Positions 35,257 to 45,268 of a stretch of DNA of 64,000 bases are shown in pieces. A model generated the notes under the pieces. It saw only the letters and a program-made list of their open reading frames with translations. It ran no database searches and was not told the DNA's origin. A program made the position numbers and the translations under genes. The DNA comes from Carposina sasakii. Lineage: Eukaryota > Arthropoda > Insecta > Lepidoptera > Carposinidae. The DNA lies in contig CP053172.1 in the NCBI GenBank assembly GCA_014607495.2, positions 6,152,888 through 6,216,887 on the forward strand, read 5' to 3'. Position 1 is the stretch's first letter. Each line of letters starts with the position of its first letter.

Positions 35257-38200
35257 GTAAGTATATAAATTTCTATTAATTTATTTTATTAAGAGACACT
35301 GCTGTATTCCCGAAACGGGGTAGCCAAGCAAAAAACTGGGGTATCCAAGCCAAAAACTGGGGTAGCCAAGCCAAAAACTGGGGTAGCCAAGCCAAAAACT
35401 GGGGTAGCCAAGCCAAAAACTGGGGTAGCCAAGCCAAAACTGCAAAATCGCGGAGGAGACCCTACAGTCACGTTTAGTACATTGGGGTCAGATGTTTAAG
35501 ATCAGTGACTATTTGCTAGCTCATTACATCTAATGGCTCCTCCATACAATCGGCGATGTTAGTTCGCCTTGGTTTGTCTCAATTCGACACTATCATCGTG
35601 CAGACATCCACACGCATCCACACGTTCGTCTAGTAGTAGTTTGTCGACGGCACAGAGTACATTAGTTTATATGAATGATCGACAAACGTGTGGGCACCTC
35701 CACGAATCAAGTATCTCTGGTGAAAAGCCTCAGATGTCCCGTCTGTCTGTCTTTGATTCCAGCTGTATCCTTCGCGCAGACGGCGAAATGCGACACGGTG
35801 GAGGGCAACTTGAGTGGCACTTCGACCTGCTATCCCTGCAAACATCCCGTCATGAACCGCCATAGGGACAAACGGTCTAAGATCACTAATCTCACGTAAG
35901 TAAATAAATAAATAAGTAAGATGCTGCTTGATCGCCGTTTCTAGAAAACTGTGTTATCTACATATTCGGTGTTAAACGCGCGTTTAAAAAAATCTCTATT
36001 ACAAAAAGGTCTTTAGCTGTTTAAACTTTATTTAAAAATAGAGACACGAATATGCTTAACCTGTTTAACCTCAACGGTGCCAATACAGTTGGAACACTGT
36101 TGAACGCTCGATTAAAAAAAATCGATTACATAAACGTATATAGTGTTGACAACATAGTCCGAAAATCATACTGCGGTCACCAACTCGCCTGCCCAGCGTG
36201 GTGACTATGGGCAAAAACCCCCTGTGACTGTAGCCTTGTAGCTTGCCCTGGGAGAGGCCTACGTCCAGCAGTGGACTGCAATAGGCTGAAGCCTGTGACT
36301 GTAGCCTTGTAGCTTGCCCTGGGGGAGGCCTACGTCCAGCAGTGGACTGCAATAGGCTGAAGAAGAAGAGGAAGAATTATATTCCAATTGTAATATTTTC
36401 CTTGCAGATTAATAAACGGCAACTGCGATAGGATGATAGTATGCTGTGTAGTACTGAATGATCTTACAAGCAGGTAGGTTCAGGATAGTTCAAGCTATCC
36501 TTTATTCATAAGAGATATTGCATATATTTACTTTGGAGAGCGTGAGGACGGACGACTAAAGAAGAAGGACGTTATGGCAGTAAGTTAAGTCCTTATGTAC
36601 TCATAGTAAATACTAGTGTAGAAAAAACAAAATGTCGAAATTATCCGGGATAAAAGTATTTTCCCGGGATAAAAAGTAGCCTATGTGTAATCCAGGGTAT
36701 CAGCTAAATCCATACGAAATTTTATTAAAAACGCTTTAGCCGTTTGCACGTGAAAGAGTAACAAACATCCATCCATACTTACAAACTTTCGCGTTTATAA
36801 TGTGGATTTTGGTAAATAAATAAAAAAATAAATAAGGACAAAGGTGGAAAAATACACATAATACACGGCTGTGTTACGGGGCAGTCAGAATTACAGAGTC
36901 ACATACAAAATACACTAATTGTGTTTTTTACATACATTAATTGTGTTATTTATCATAGTATAGGTTTTAATACACGGCTTTTACAATTTTAATGAAGGGT
37001 CACATACAAAATCCCTGGGTGGTTTATGCGTGACCCTTGTCCCCCACCACTTGTTATCTTACAGAGTCACTTATTAATACTACTTACTTTCTATTCCTCG
37101 TAATACATGTGTTACGGAGTCGAGTTTTACATTGTTACGTACAATTACAGAGTCACATACAACACATTACACGGCTTTTACGGGGCATCATTACAGAGTC
37201 ACATACAAAATACACATAATACACGGCTTGTTATGGTTGAGTCACCCGCACACGGGACTCAATGACCTCATATGGTAGCTCATTTAGTACACCACGGCAC
37301 GGGGCAGTCAGCATGGCTGTCAGTTACGGGGCCGTCACAATTGAGTTATTGAATCACGACGGAATCACAAATGTAGGTATATACAGATAGGCTGTGTTAC
37401 GTAATGAACCTGGCCGCAGTCACAATTACAGGCGTGTTAAATTAGCAATATTTAACTCTGTGTTCGGGGCAGTCAATTACCAACAACTAATTGTGTTTAT
37501 TGTATATGTCACATGACTTTACAGTATTCAAATAGGCTGCTTTGAGTCACATACATAATAATACACGGCTGTGTGACGGGGCAGTCAGAATTACAGAGTC
37601 ACATACAAAATACACATAATACACGGCTGTGTTACGGGGCAGTCACAATTACAGAGTCACATACAAAATACACATAATACACGGCTACACAGTCACATAC
37701 AAAATACACATAATACACGGCTGTGTTACGGGGCAGCCAGAATTACAGAGTCACATTACAGACGTCACATACAGAGTCAATACACACATAATACACGGCT
37801 GTGTTACGGGGCAGCCAGAATTACAGAGTCACATACAAAATACACATAATACACGGCTGTGTTACGGGGCAGTCAGAATTACAGAGTCACATATAAAATA
37901 CACATAATACATGGCTGTGTTACGGGGCAGTCACAATTACACAGTCACATACAAAATACACATAATACACGGCTGTGTTACGGGGCAGTCAGAATTATAG
38001 AGTCACATACAAAATACACATAATACACGGCTGTGTTACGGGGTAGTCACAATTACAGAGTCACATACAAAATACACATAATACACGGCTGTGTTACGGG
38101 GCAGTCAGAATTACAGAGTCACATACAAAATAGAACAACCACGTTTAACAGAGAAGTGTCAAATATCAGTGATTTGTTGCTAGCTCATCGCTTGGGAGAA

Positions 38201-41200
38201 CGCTGAGATCCTCAATTCTGACAACACGCACGGAAGGAGATGCAGCTGATGTATTCTAGTGAAGACCCGCATCAGCATAGGCTTAAAAATACGTTCATAT
38301 GGTGTGATTTTAGCACCAAAATTGGAATTATTTTACTTTTAGAAGTAGCAGTTTATCGTGCGGTAAAAAACGTTTCGATTTGCCGCTAAAGGAAGACCCT
38401 AATGCCGTGCTCAGCCAAGAATATCCGTGGAGAGCATATGTTGTTGAGTAAGTATCTATTCACAAGATGTAAGTGACGACCTGGCCAAGGTCGCGGTCGG
38501 TATGGAGGTTGTTAGGGGAGGCAGTTCAGCAATTTCTCAGGGCTGAAAATGATGATGATGAAGTGACAGTCAGGCAAATACTGAAATGCTGAACTAGTAC
38601 CATTGTGTTGAGTTATACGACAGTGTTGTTACTTGCAGGAAATGTATTACTAATTTGATTAGTCGCCATGTTTGTTTTCCGCGCCAACTGTGTAGGGCGA
38701 TCCTGCGTGGCTAGTTAAACGGGCTTATTGGTAATTGTCCGATACATTGCTCTGGGGGAGGCCTACGTCCAGCAGTGGACTGCAATAGGTTAACGACGAC
38801 GACTGTCCTCTTAGATTGCTGCTATGTGATACAATTTCCAACATTTTCCAGTAAGAAGATCAAGAAAATTATCTGCGCAGCTACGTATATTAACGAGATA
38901 AAAAACCTGTTTGTGGCTCCGAAGTCGTGCATTACCAGCAACGATATGCACCAGTACAGCATCACGTTCTACCGTTCCATGTCGCCTACGTCGGTGGTGA
39001 AAACCGTCATTGGAAATAACGATACGCCGACAACACGAGGTAATGTTCATCTATAACTATCATCAACTTCACCTGCCGTTTGATCAATGATCAAAGATGA
39101 TGATTATTCATCATTGATCTTTGATCATTCATCAATGTGCCGCGTGGTGCTGGCAGAGCAGAATTTGTACCACCCCATGTTTGTGGGAATCGTACGAGGC
39201 AACTAAGGGTTTCTGGGAGACGGGCCTCCCGTGCTGACAGCATAGTCCAAAAATCACATTGCGTTTACCAACCCGCCTGCCCAGCGTGGTGACTATGGGC
39301 ATAACCCCCCTATGGCAGTAGCCTTGTGGCGTGCCCTGGGGGAGGCCTTCAAAACCTTCAAAACTTCCTTCCAACCTCATCTGTCCGTGATGCATCCTGC
39401 TATTTAACCGACGAGGCTCTGAACCTATTTAGAATGACTGGGTAACATGTCCCGTGGGACTTGTATTTGTTAGGTGACAAGTGGGTGTTTAAATTGCATA
39501 CTGAAGGCGTGATTATATAGGTATGTAATGTAAATCTGACAATATTATGCCTTCTAAACTTCGTACACGGCTTAGAATAATGATTCGCTCCGCTCTTTCG
39601 CTCTGCGAGCGAAGACCTATCATTAATCTAAGGTACACGGCTTAACGCAATATATATTTGCCCTTTACTAAAATTTTACTTTAGTAAGCTCGAGTTTTGG
39701 AGGCAGTCGGTTTTTCGTTTAAAAAAATTTATTATACCTACAGATCTGGTGTTGTTGGAGATACAGAGTAAGGAGAACATTCCGCGTTGGGCGAAGGCGG
39801 TCTGTCTTCCCACCAAGGACGATATACTGCAGCCTTCCTCCGGCTGTCATTCTGTCACTGAAGATGAGAAAAGTGTAAGCCTTTAGCCATCGAAATATAA
39901 CCTATAGAATCTATATATATACGTTGACGTGAAAAAATGGGGGTTCCTTTACAATTAATACGTAGATAATGTGGTGTAGACCTGTACCAGTCCACCAGAC
40001 CCAGTCAACTTTTGAAAGGGGTCTATGAGAAAAAGTTTGGGAACCTCAGCTCTAGCTAGAGCGTGCCAAGGAAACATATATAAATGATACATGCATACAC
40101 TTAATAAATATAACCCTCCTTCTGGTGCAGTCGGGTAAATATATAATCTCTGACTTGGCCAGTTCTCTTTTCTTGTGGCAGGTGAATCCGATAATCTCTC
40201 AGCGTTCGCTCTGCGGCCCGAACCTGGCCAGAGATAAACTGTGTGCGACCGCGCTGACGGTGGACGGTCAGCCGTACCGGGGGGAGGGACTGGTGTACCA
40301 GGTCAGGCAGCCGGTGAGTGCTGGTGAATGGAACTCATTCATTCAATATTGAATTGTATCAGGCGTCACTATTCGGAAGTTCAAATCTCTCTTGAGGGAT
40401 CGCCCGCCACCGGGCCCTATACCCTCCGCTGACCCTCGGATCTGCCGACTCATGGTCACGAACACAAGACACTACAGTCGCAACGAGAAGCCAGATCCAA
40501 GCACCCAGCTATGGTTGCATAAATACATAGCTGCTAATCAGAAAACCAATTAAAATTTTAATCGTCATATGTTTCGCCAACACCCGTGGCATCATTAGGA
40601 TTAGTTTTCCATAAATTTCCAGTGGTCAAGTTTTCCAGCGGTAGATAGAACTAACATTGTTCGTGATCATGAGTAGGCAGATCCGAGGGTCAGCGGAGGG
40701 TATAGGGCCCGGTGGCGGGCGATCCCTCAAGAGAATCATTCATTCATTCATTCCTTTATATCTTATGTGTCATACATACATACCAAGGAGAAGAAATAAA
40801 AGAGGAGTAGCGGCTAAGTATATTTTCATACAAAAATAGTACGCCGCTGAGCGGGGTGAAGTATGGGACGAGGGGAGCATCCTTACACTGTAGCCCTGCC
40901 CATTTACATAGAAACCACCTTGTAGTGACTAGCCAAACTACTTGCATAAGCGTGTGGTTACAGCCACGGCGTTACACACACTGGAGCTTTAGCTCCGCCC
41001 ATATCATGACGTCATGGCCTCACGATTGCCACACGACTCAGTTCATAGTCTCACCTCCTCTTTTATACCTTCTCCATGATACATACATATAATCTCGCCT
41101 TTATCCCTTATGGGGTAGGCAGAGCACCAAGGGCCGATAGAATCACATGGTGCCACTTCTGACCAATTTTAAGGGTATAGTTGAGATGTACAAGTTCGGT

Positions 41201-41740
41201 AAGTAATGACAGGTGTCATAGTTAGTGGTATTGGTCACACTGCGGGCGCGACATGACACCATGATATCATACACTCGTTTTAGATTATTTCCACGACTAT
41301 GTCTATACCTAAGTTTTCTATGTATCTTGACTACCCTGTTTTCTCGTTTCATTGTATTTGGTGCATTTGTAATCTTGAAAAAAAAAACATTGGGTCTATC
41401 TAGCATAAATTGAACCCAATCTCAGGCAGCTACTGCAAATGCAAGCTTACTAGTAGACCAACTAGGCTCCATCATCAGACCCTCGCATGCGAGAATATTA
41501 TGCAACCGACGTAAATGCTGTTACTTTTATTCGGTGATACATAGAAGTATGATTCCTATGCCAGTTCTGAAAATAAAAATTCATTCTCAGATAAACAAGC
41601 GCCTGAACTACTACCTGGTGGGGGTGACCCTGGACACGGGCGCGTCGGAAAACACGAATCTTCACAAGTATACAGGAAGAGCTGATGTCTATGCCAACGT
41701 GGCGCAGTACGACTGGATCTTCAAGAGGATCGATGGATAA
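35138..41740 (+). CDS. Clip-domain serine protease homologue, catalytically dead, first exon missing
   Basis: Secreted S1-family protease homologue. Visible exons: 35138-35256, 35763-35895, 36408-36473, 38352-38447, 38852-39039, 39744-39874, 40182-40313, 41591-41740; all joins are in frame, ~337 residues to the stop. Order: hydrophobic signal core (YAVVAVSVLCCTTVLS), a six-Cys region ending in adjacent Cys (CDRMIVCC) that fits a clip domain, a linker Cys (LSCGKKR), then a protease-like domain beginning EYPWRAYVVE. The catalytic His position reads VAPKSC instead of TAAHC; the Asp motif DLVLLEI is kept; the Ser motif GDSGGP is replaced by YRGEGLVYQV. It therefore cannot be an active protease. 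Insect homologues of this type act as cofactors in prophenoloxidase activation or immunity; that role here is inference. The start codon exon was not identified. Confidence 0.8.
35317..35441. repeat. 21 bp tandem repeat, six units
   Basis: GGGGTAGCCAAGCCAAAAAC, units starting at 35317, 35338, 35359, 35380, 35401 and 35422. Grown from a motif common in a dispersed repeat (ACGGGGTAGCC). Confidence 0.85.
35763..35895 (+). CDS. Protease homologue exon b: clip region
   Basis: Contains AKCDTVEGNLSGTSTCYPCK, the first three Cys of the clip-like module, then a basic stretch NRHRDKRSK. Acceptor gattccag; donor CTCAC|GTAAGT, phase 2. Confidence 0.78.
36144..36361 (+). repeat. RTE-tailed dispersed repeat, copy 5
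   Basis: Truncated copy whose last ~67 bp are tandemly duplicated (GCCTGTGACTGTAGCCTTGT occurs near 36220 and 36290). Lies 47 bp before exon c of the protease homologue. Confidence 0.6.
36408..36473 (+). CDS. Protease homologue exon c: clip end
   Basis: Encodes LINGNCDRMIVCCVVLNDLT, giving the last three Cys with the adjacent pair that closes a clip fold. Acceptor ccttgcag; donor CAG|GTAGGT, phase 2. Confidence 0.75.
36612..36802. repeat. Family H repeat, inverted
   Basis: Same body in reverse (TTGCACGTGAAAGAGTAACA). Confidence 0.6.
36840..38132. repeat. 58 bp minisatellite in a protease homologue intron
   Basis: Unit of the type ACACGGCTGTGTTACGGGGC followed by AGTCAGAATTACAGAGTCAC; regular 58 bp spacing at 37793, 37851, 37909, 37967, 38025 and 38083, more degenerate towards the left. 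Confidence 0.85.
38352..38447 (+). CDS. Protease homologue exon d: linker and domain start
   Basis: Reads LSCGKKRFDLPLKED and SQEYPWRAYVVE; PW plus a beta-strand is the usual opening of an S1 domain. The normal I-V-G-G activation site is absent. Acceptor gtagcag; donor GA|GTAAGT. The preceding intron holds the 58 bp minisatellite. Confidence 0.76.
38852..39039 (+). CDS. Protease homologue exon e: His region lost
   Basis: Reads KKIIC AATYINEIKNLF VAPKSC. Compared with the usual CGGSLI...TAAHC block, His is replaced by Ser (KSC). Acceptor ttttccag; donor CGAG|GTAATG, phase 1. Confidence 0.78.
39132..39345 (+). repeat. RTE-tailed dispersed repeat, copy 6
   Basis: Copy missing its 3' tail, between protease homologue exons e and f. 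Confidence 0.55.
39744..39874 (+). CDS. Protease homologue exon f: Asp region kept
   Basis: Reads DLVLLEIQSKENIPRWAKAV then CLPTKDD, matching the D-I-A-L-L block and the conserved CLP of S1 proteases. Donor AGT|GTAAGC, phase 0. Confidence 0.82.
39923..40055. repeat. Truncated hAT MITE relative
   Basis: Shares CTTTTGAAAGGGGTCTATGA and the GTTTGGGAACCTC end with the element at 2653; the left end is missing. Confidence 0.7.
40182..40313 (+). CDS. Protease homologue exon g: Ser region lost
   Basis: Reads RSLCGPNLARDKLCATALTV then YRGEGLVYQVRQP. The block that should hold GDSGGPL has no Ser. Acceptor gtggcag; donor CAGCCG|GTGAGT, phase 0. Confidence 0.82.
40345..40735. mobile_element. Fold-back family copy in the protease homologue
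   Basis: Both arms present, with body CATATGTTTCGCCAACACCC between; lies in the last intron. Confidence 0.75.
40783..41079. mobile_element. ~297 bp MITE-D copy in the protease homologue
   Basis: Second copy with the same ends and body (AAGTATGGGACGAGGGGAGC). Confidence 0.7.
41591..41740 (+). CDS. Protease homologue exon h: C-terminus
   Basis: Reads YYLVGVTLDTGAS then RADVYANVAQYDWIFKRIDG and stop, the typical S1 C-terminal helix region (V...Y..WI). Acceptor attctcag. A repeat begins 12 bp after the stop codon. Confidence 0.85.
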   Translation: MNKRLNYYLVGVTLDTGASENTNLHKYTGRADVYANVAQYDWIFKRIDG

Positions 41741-41752
41741 ATTTAAGAAAAT

Positions 41753-42338
41753 AACAAGTGCGAGTTGAACTCGCGTGAAGAGGGTTCCGTACGATGTTAC
41801 CTATCATGTTTTTTTAAATCTGACAAAAAGTTGGTACGCACAATATTGAGTGATTTACCATGTTATTTTAATATCATGGACTTCTTATAGGTTTTCCTAT
41901 AATCTATAAGGAGAAAACTAATTTCTGTATTTTTTTCAAAATTTTAGGTTCAGTAGTTTCGGAGATAAGGGGGGAGGAATGGTCAATTTTCGTCTATTTT
42001 CTTGAATAACTTGGAAACTATTTATTTTAAAATTACAAAAAAATACATTTAAGATCTTCTCAACAAGACCTTTCATTTGATATGCCACACGATGCAGTTT
42101 TCAGAATTTTTTTTTTTAATTTTCCCCTTCCCCCCCCAAAAATGACCCCCATATACAGATTTCATCTGCTCACGTCACACCTCTGTGTTTGGGTCACAGG
42201 AATTGATATGTGTACCAAATTTCAACTTAATCGGTCTAATAGATTCGGAGATAATTGACTGTAAGCGACGGACGGACAGACACACGAGTGATCCTATAAG
42301 GGTTCCGTTTTTGTATTCAGACGTACGGAACCCTAAAA
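41753..42338. mobile_element. ~586 bp element, copy 1
   Basis: AACAAGTGCGAGTTGAACTC to CGGAACCCTAAAAA, with internal inverted GGGTTCCGTACG / CGTACGGAACCC. Starts 12 bp after the protease homologue stop. Nearly identical to 50651-51214. Confidence 0.75.
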
Positions 42339-42710
42339 ATGAGTAACCCTACTACCTTTATAGAAAAAATATTACTGCGTAAAAAAGTTGCATGTGACCC
42401 CATGAACGTATAAAGAATAACGGACAGAGTGCTGTGACTACACAGAGTGAAATATTCATAGTAAGCTCGGCAACGATCTTCCGTAAAGTAGGGATGTGTA
42501 TTGACGCGTTATCCACCCACACATACCCAACGCGCCGCCATTTCGATGCTTCAATCTGTGCAGTGAGAGCATTACGTCTGTTGTTCTTTATACGTTCATG
42601 TGTGACCCAATGTGATTCGCGCGAAGACGAATCTGATTCCTTTCAAACTTTTTGTATATCATCTGACCATCGAGCGACCCTTGGTCTATAGAGTCTTCAA
42701 TAGAAGATTG

Positions 42711-42716
42711 AATAAA
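42711..42716 (+). terminator. Candidate poly(A) signal of the protease homologue
   Basis: AATAAA ~970 bp after the stop. If used, the 3' UTR contains a ~585 bp transposable repeat (41753-42338). An earlier signal inside or before that repeat is possible. Confidence 0.35.
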
Positions 42717-43431
42717 AACCATTTTATTATATTACCTAAGTATATTTTTCTAGAATGATAAAATTATTTTTTACAACTTTACAATCTTATTCTTTATTAG
42801 ACAAAAAACATGAATAATCAACATAAACAAAGGTTTTAATACTAAATGAACCTAAGACTTGCACTGGATGTGTTGCCTAATACCCAGGTTACCTGGGTAG
42901 GTACTGCGACAATGTAACCCTTTACGAGCGACAGCAAAGTTCGACAAGTCATCGAAACATATCCTCATGTAAAAGCTTAAAGCTAAACGCACTGCTGCGG
43001 AAAGAAGCGAAACCTTGTTCGGAGAAACGTGCCGCGCTACTGTTGTGCAGTTATGTCCTTCTCCGTACTTATGACTTTATGTATGCAAAAATTCAAGTAC
43101 TTTGGATATTAAATCAAGTGTGAAGACGTAACAAACAAACAAACAAACATACTGTTGCATTTAGAATGTTATGGTTGGGTTATAAGAAATACATTTTTTG
43201 GCCGCACCACTCAACTGCAGTTAGGTACGAGTATCTACGCGCCGCGCCGCTTCAGTCTATTGGCGAAATGTTACGATAACTTTGCTGTCGCTCCAATTTT
43301 ATTACATTACCTAAACCCCCATCCCAGAGCCACTACTTACATTATACACTTACTTATTACTTATTTTCAAAATTAACAGCACATTTGGAACAACTTACTA
43401 AAGCTTAGCAAAATTTTTACCTAATGCCTAT

Positions 43432-43806
43432 ACTGGGTGTAAAAAGACAACTTTGTTCTTTTAATACCTCGTATTCTTTGTAACATCGTGATCATTTTTT
43501 TCTATGGAAGCACCTCTGGGAAACCACAGGTTTCCAAGATATTGAGGTCCAAAGTTACATTAATATTATTATTTTTTTTTACATAAATACATCTGAAATC
43601 GGTTAACAAACATTTTTTTCAAAGATACCATGTCAAAATGTTTTAATGTTAGTTTTATAGGTACATTTGTACTTTGCGCATCAAACGAATACATTGCTTG
43701 CAATAAAATGACAGTATTTTTTCATAATTTTTTTATCGTTTCCCAGGGTTGGTTCCATAGAAGAAAATGATCGTAACCTTACAAAAAATACGAGGTATTA
43801 AAAAAA
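43432..43806. repeat. MITE-C copy
   Basis: Inverted ends TTTAATACCTCGTATTC and AATACGAGGTATTAAA. Confidence 0.6.
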
Positions 43807-43807
43807 C

Positions 43808-44149
43808 ATAGTTGTATCAAATAAAGTAAGTTTAAGCAAAAAAATGCAGGGAAAGGATGTAAATTTTTTTGAAAAAAAAAAAATTAATTTCTTGATCGGA
43901 TTTTCATTTTTCTTGATTTCAATGTTTATGCTAGTTTTATCATAGAAAGATATTAATTATTTCTCGTGAAAAAATCTTGCTACACGCGTCAATGTGCATT
44001 TATGCAGAAAAACGCAGTCTATTTACTCAACTTTGGACCCTAATATTTTGGAAGCTTCCCGTGTATACTTCCATGGAGAAAAATTATCGTGATGATGAGG
44101 AGATTCCGTAGTTTTCGGGAACGTTGACGATCAAAAATCATCCTGTATA
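43808..44149. mobile_element. MITE-A copy joined to a MITE-C
   Basis: The left end is missing and fuses to a MITE-C element (43432-43806); the right end TCATCCTGTA is intact. Confidence 0.65.
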
Positions 44150-44252
44150 AGCCACTTTAAAGGCACACAATTATAATACTCAACACTCTAATGATACCTA
44201 CCGCTATTGGAGTATCGTAACATCGGGTTACTTTTTACTGGAACTGTGAAGC

Positions 44253-44847
44253 AAGCACGAACCTTTCGATAGTCCGTAACGCTATCTACATATATTAACA
44301 CTGTTATCTGCTTCTATAATATAAAAATGATATACGCTACATGTGTTGCTAAGTCGAGAACGGCTGAACTGATTTCGCTATTTTTTTTTGACAATTCCTT
44401 GAAGTACTAGGATGGTTCTAACAGAAAGGAAAATTAAAAAAAAAATGCCTTAAAAATCCTAAAAACAACACTTTTCTATAGCTGGCAGTCCATTTACACC
44501 CGTGCAAAGCCGGGGCGGATCCGTAGAATGTCATAGATTTTTCTTTCGAGTCGATAGCGTTAAGGCGCGCAAAAGGTTAGACTAAGGAACTCGGGGAATT
44601 CTCTCAGGCGTTCATACTAGCAACTTGTCACTGGACTTTTACATCTACCCTCACTTAACTGCTACATACTTAACTGGTTTTCCGCTGTCGGCAAAGCACA
44701 GTCTAAAGTTAAGCTTCAGCGCTAAAGTGTCCACCTAGGCCAAGCGTGGACTTTTTTAGGCGCAATAACGCTATCGACTCATAAGCAAAATCTATAAGAT
44801 ATGACAGCGTGACGATAGCGTTACGGACTATCGAGAGGTTCGTGCTT
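44253..44847. repeat. ~595 bp repeat with 34 bp inverted ends
   Basis: AAGCACGAACCTTTCGATAG and CTATCGAGAGGTTCGTGCTT; downstream of the bZIP stop. Confidence 0.65.
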
Positions 44848-45121
44848 ACCCCACCGCAGTTATGGAAAATAAATAAATAAACAGTAAATTTAAATAAATA
44901 TTAATAAATAAATAGTCCATCACCATATTTCCTTTAAAAGATGGTAAAATTGGCCTATTCCACTCTAATCCACTGGGCAAATCCTTTAATGGATTAAATT
45001 CCACTTTTATATCAACTTTAATCCATTGCTATAAAACTCACTAGAGACTGGATTAGAGTGGAACATCTATTCCACTATAATCCATTGATGCGTTGCTGTC
45101 CAGAGCTTAATGCTAGGTTTC

Positions 45122-45268
45122 TCAATCGGCGGTGGTGGAGGTTGGTGCAGGCTGGTCATCCCTGGAGGCCAGGAGTCCCCGCAGAGCAAGTGCCTCTTGC
45201 CGGAGTATGGCAATATGAGCTCGGAGGGTGGCGTTCTCTTGCTCCAGGAGACAAGCTCGCCAGGCTAT
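45122..45268 (-). CDS. bZIP exon 4: leucine zipper and stop
   Basis: Acceptor ccttctctcag; reads [20 protein letters not shown] then [20 protein letters not shown], ending PTSTTAD and TGA. Four heptad Leu are exact. It completes the basic region of exon 3 in frame. Confidence 0.93.
   Translation of the reverse strand: MAWRACLLEQENATLRAHIAILRQEALALRGLLASRDDQPAPTSTTAD

Larger units (their letters stand above)
42720..45121. other. Gap between the convergent protease homologue and bZIP genes
   Basis: No exon is seen. It contains MITE-C and MITE-A (43432-44149) and a 595 bp inverted-end repeat. 42840-43400 holds no repeat I recognised. Confidence 0.5.

Noticed and set aside
35289..35471. Repetitive 60-codon minus-strand protein (FGLATPV units)
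   Set aside because: Created by the 21 bp tandem repeat; no other evidence of coding.
37629..37907. 92-codon open frame across the 58 bp repeats
   Set aside because: It is a by-product of the tandem repeat; no start context, splice sites or protein family.
36840..38132. Possible CRISPR-like array
   Set aside because: Units are joined without unique spacers and the genome is eukaryotic; it is a minisatellite.
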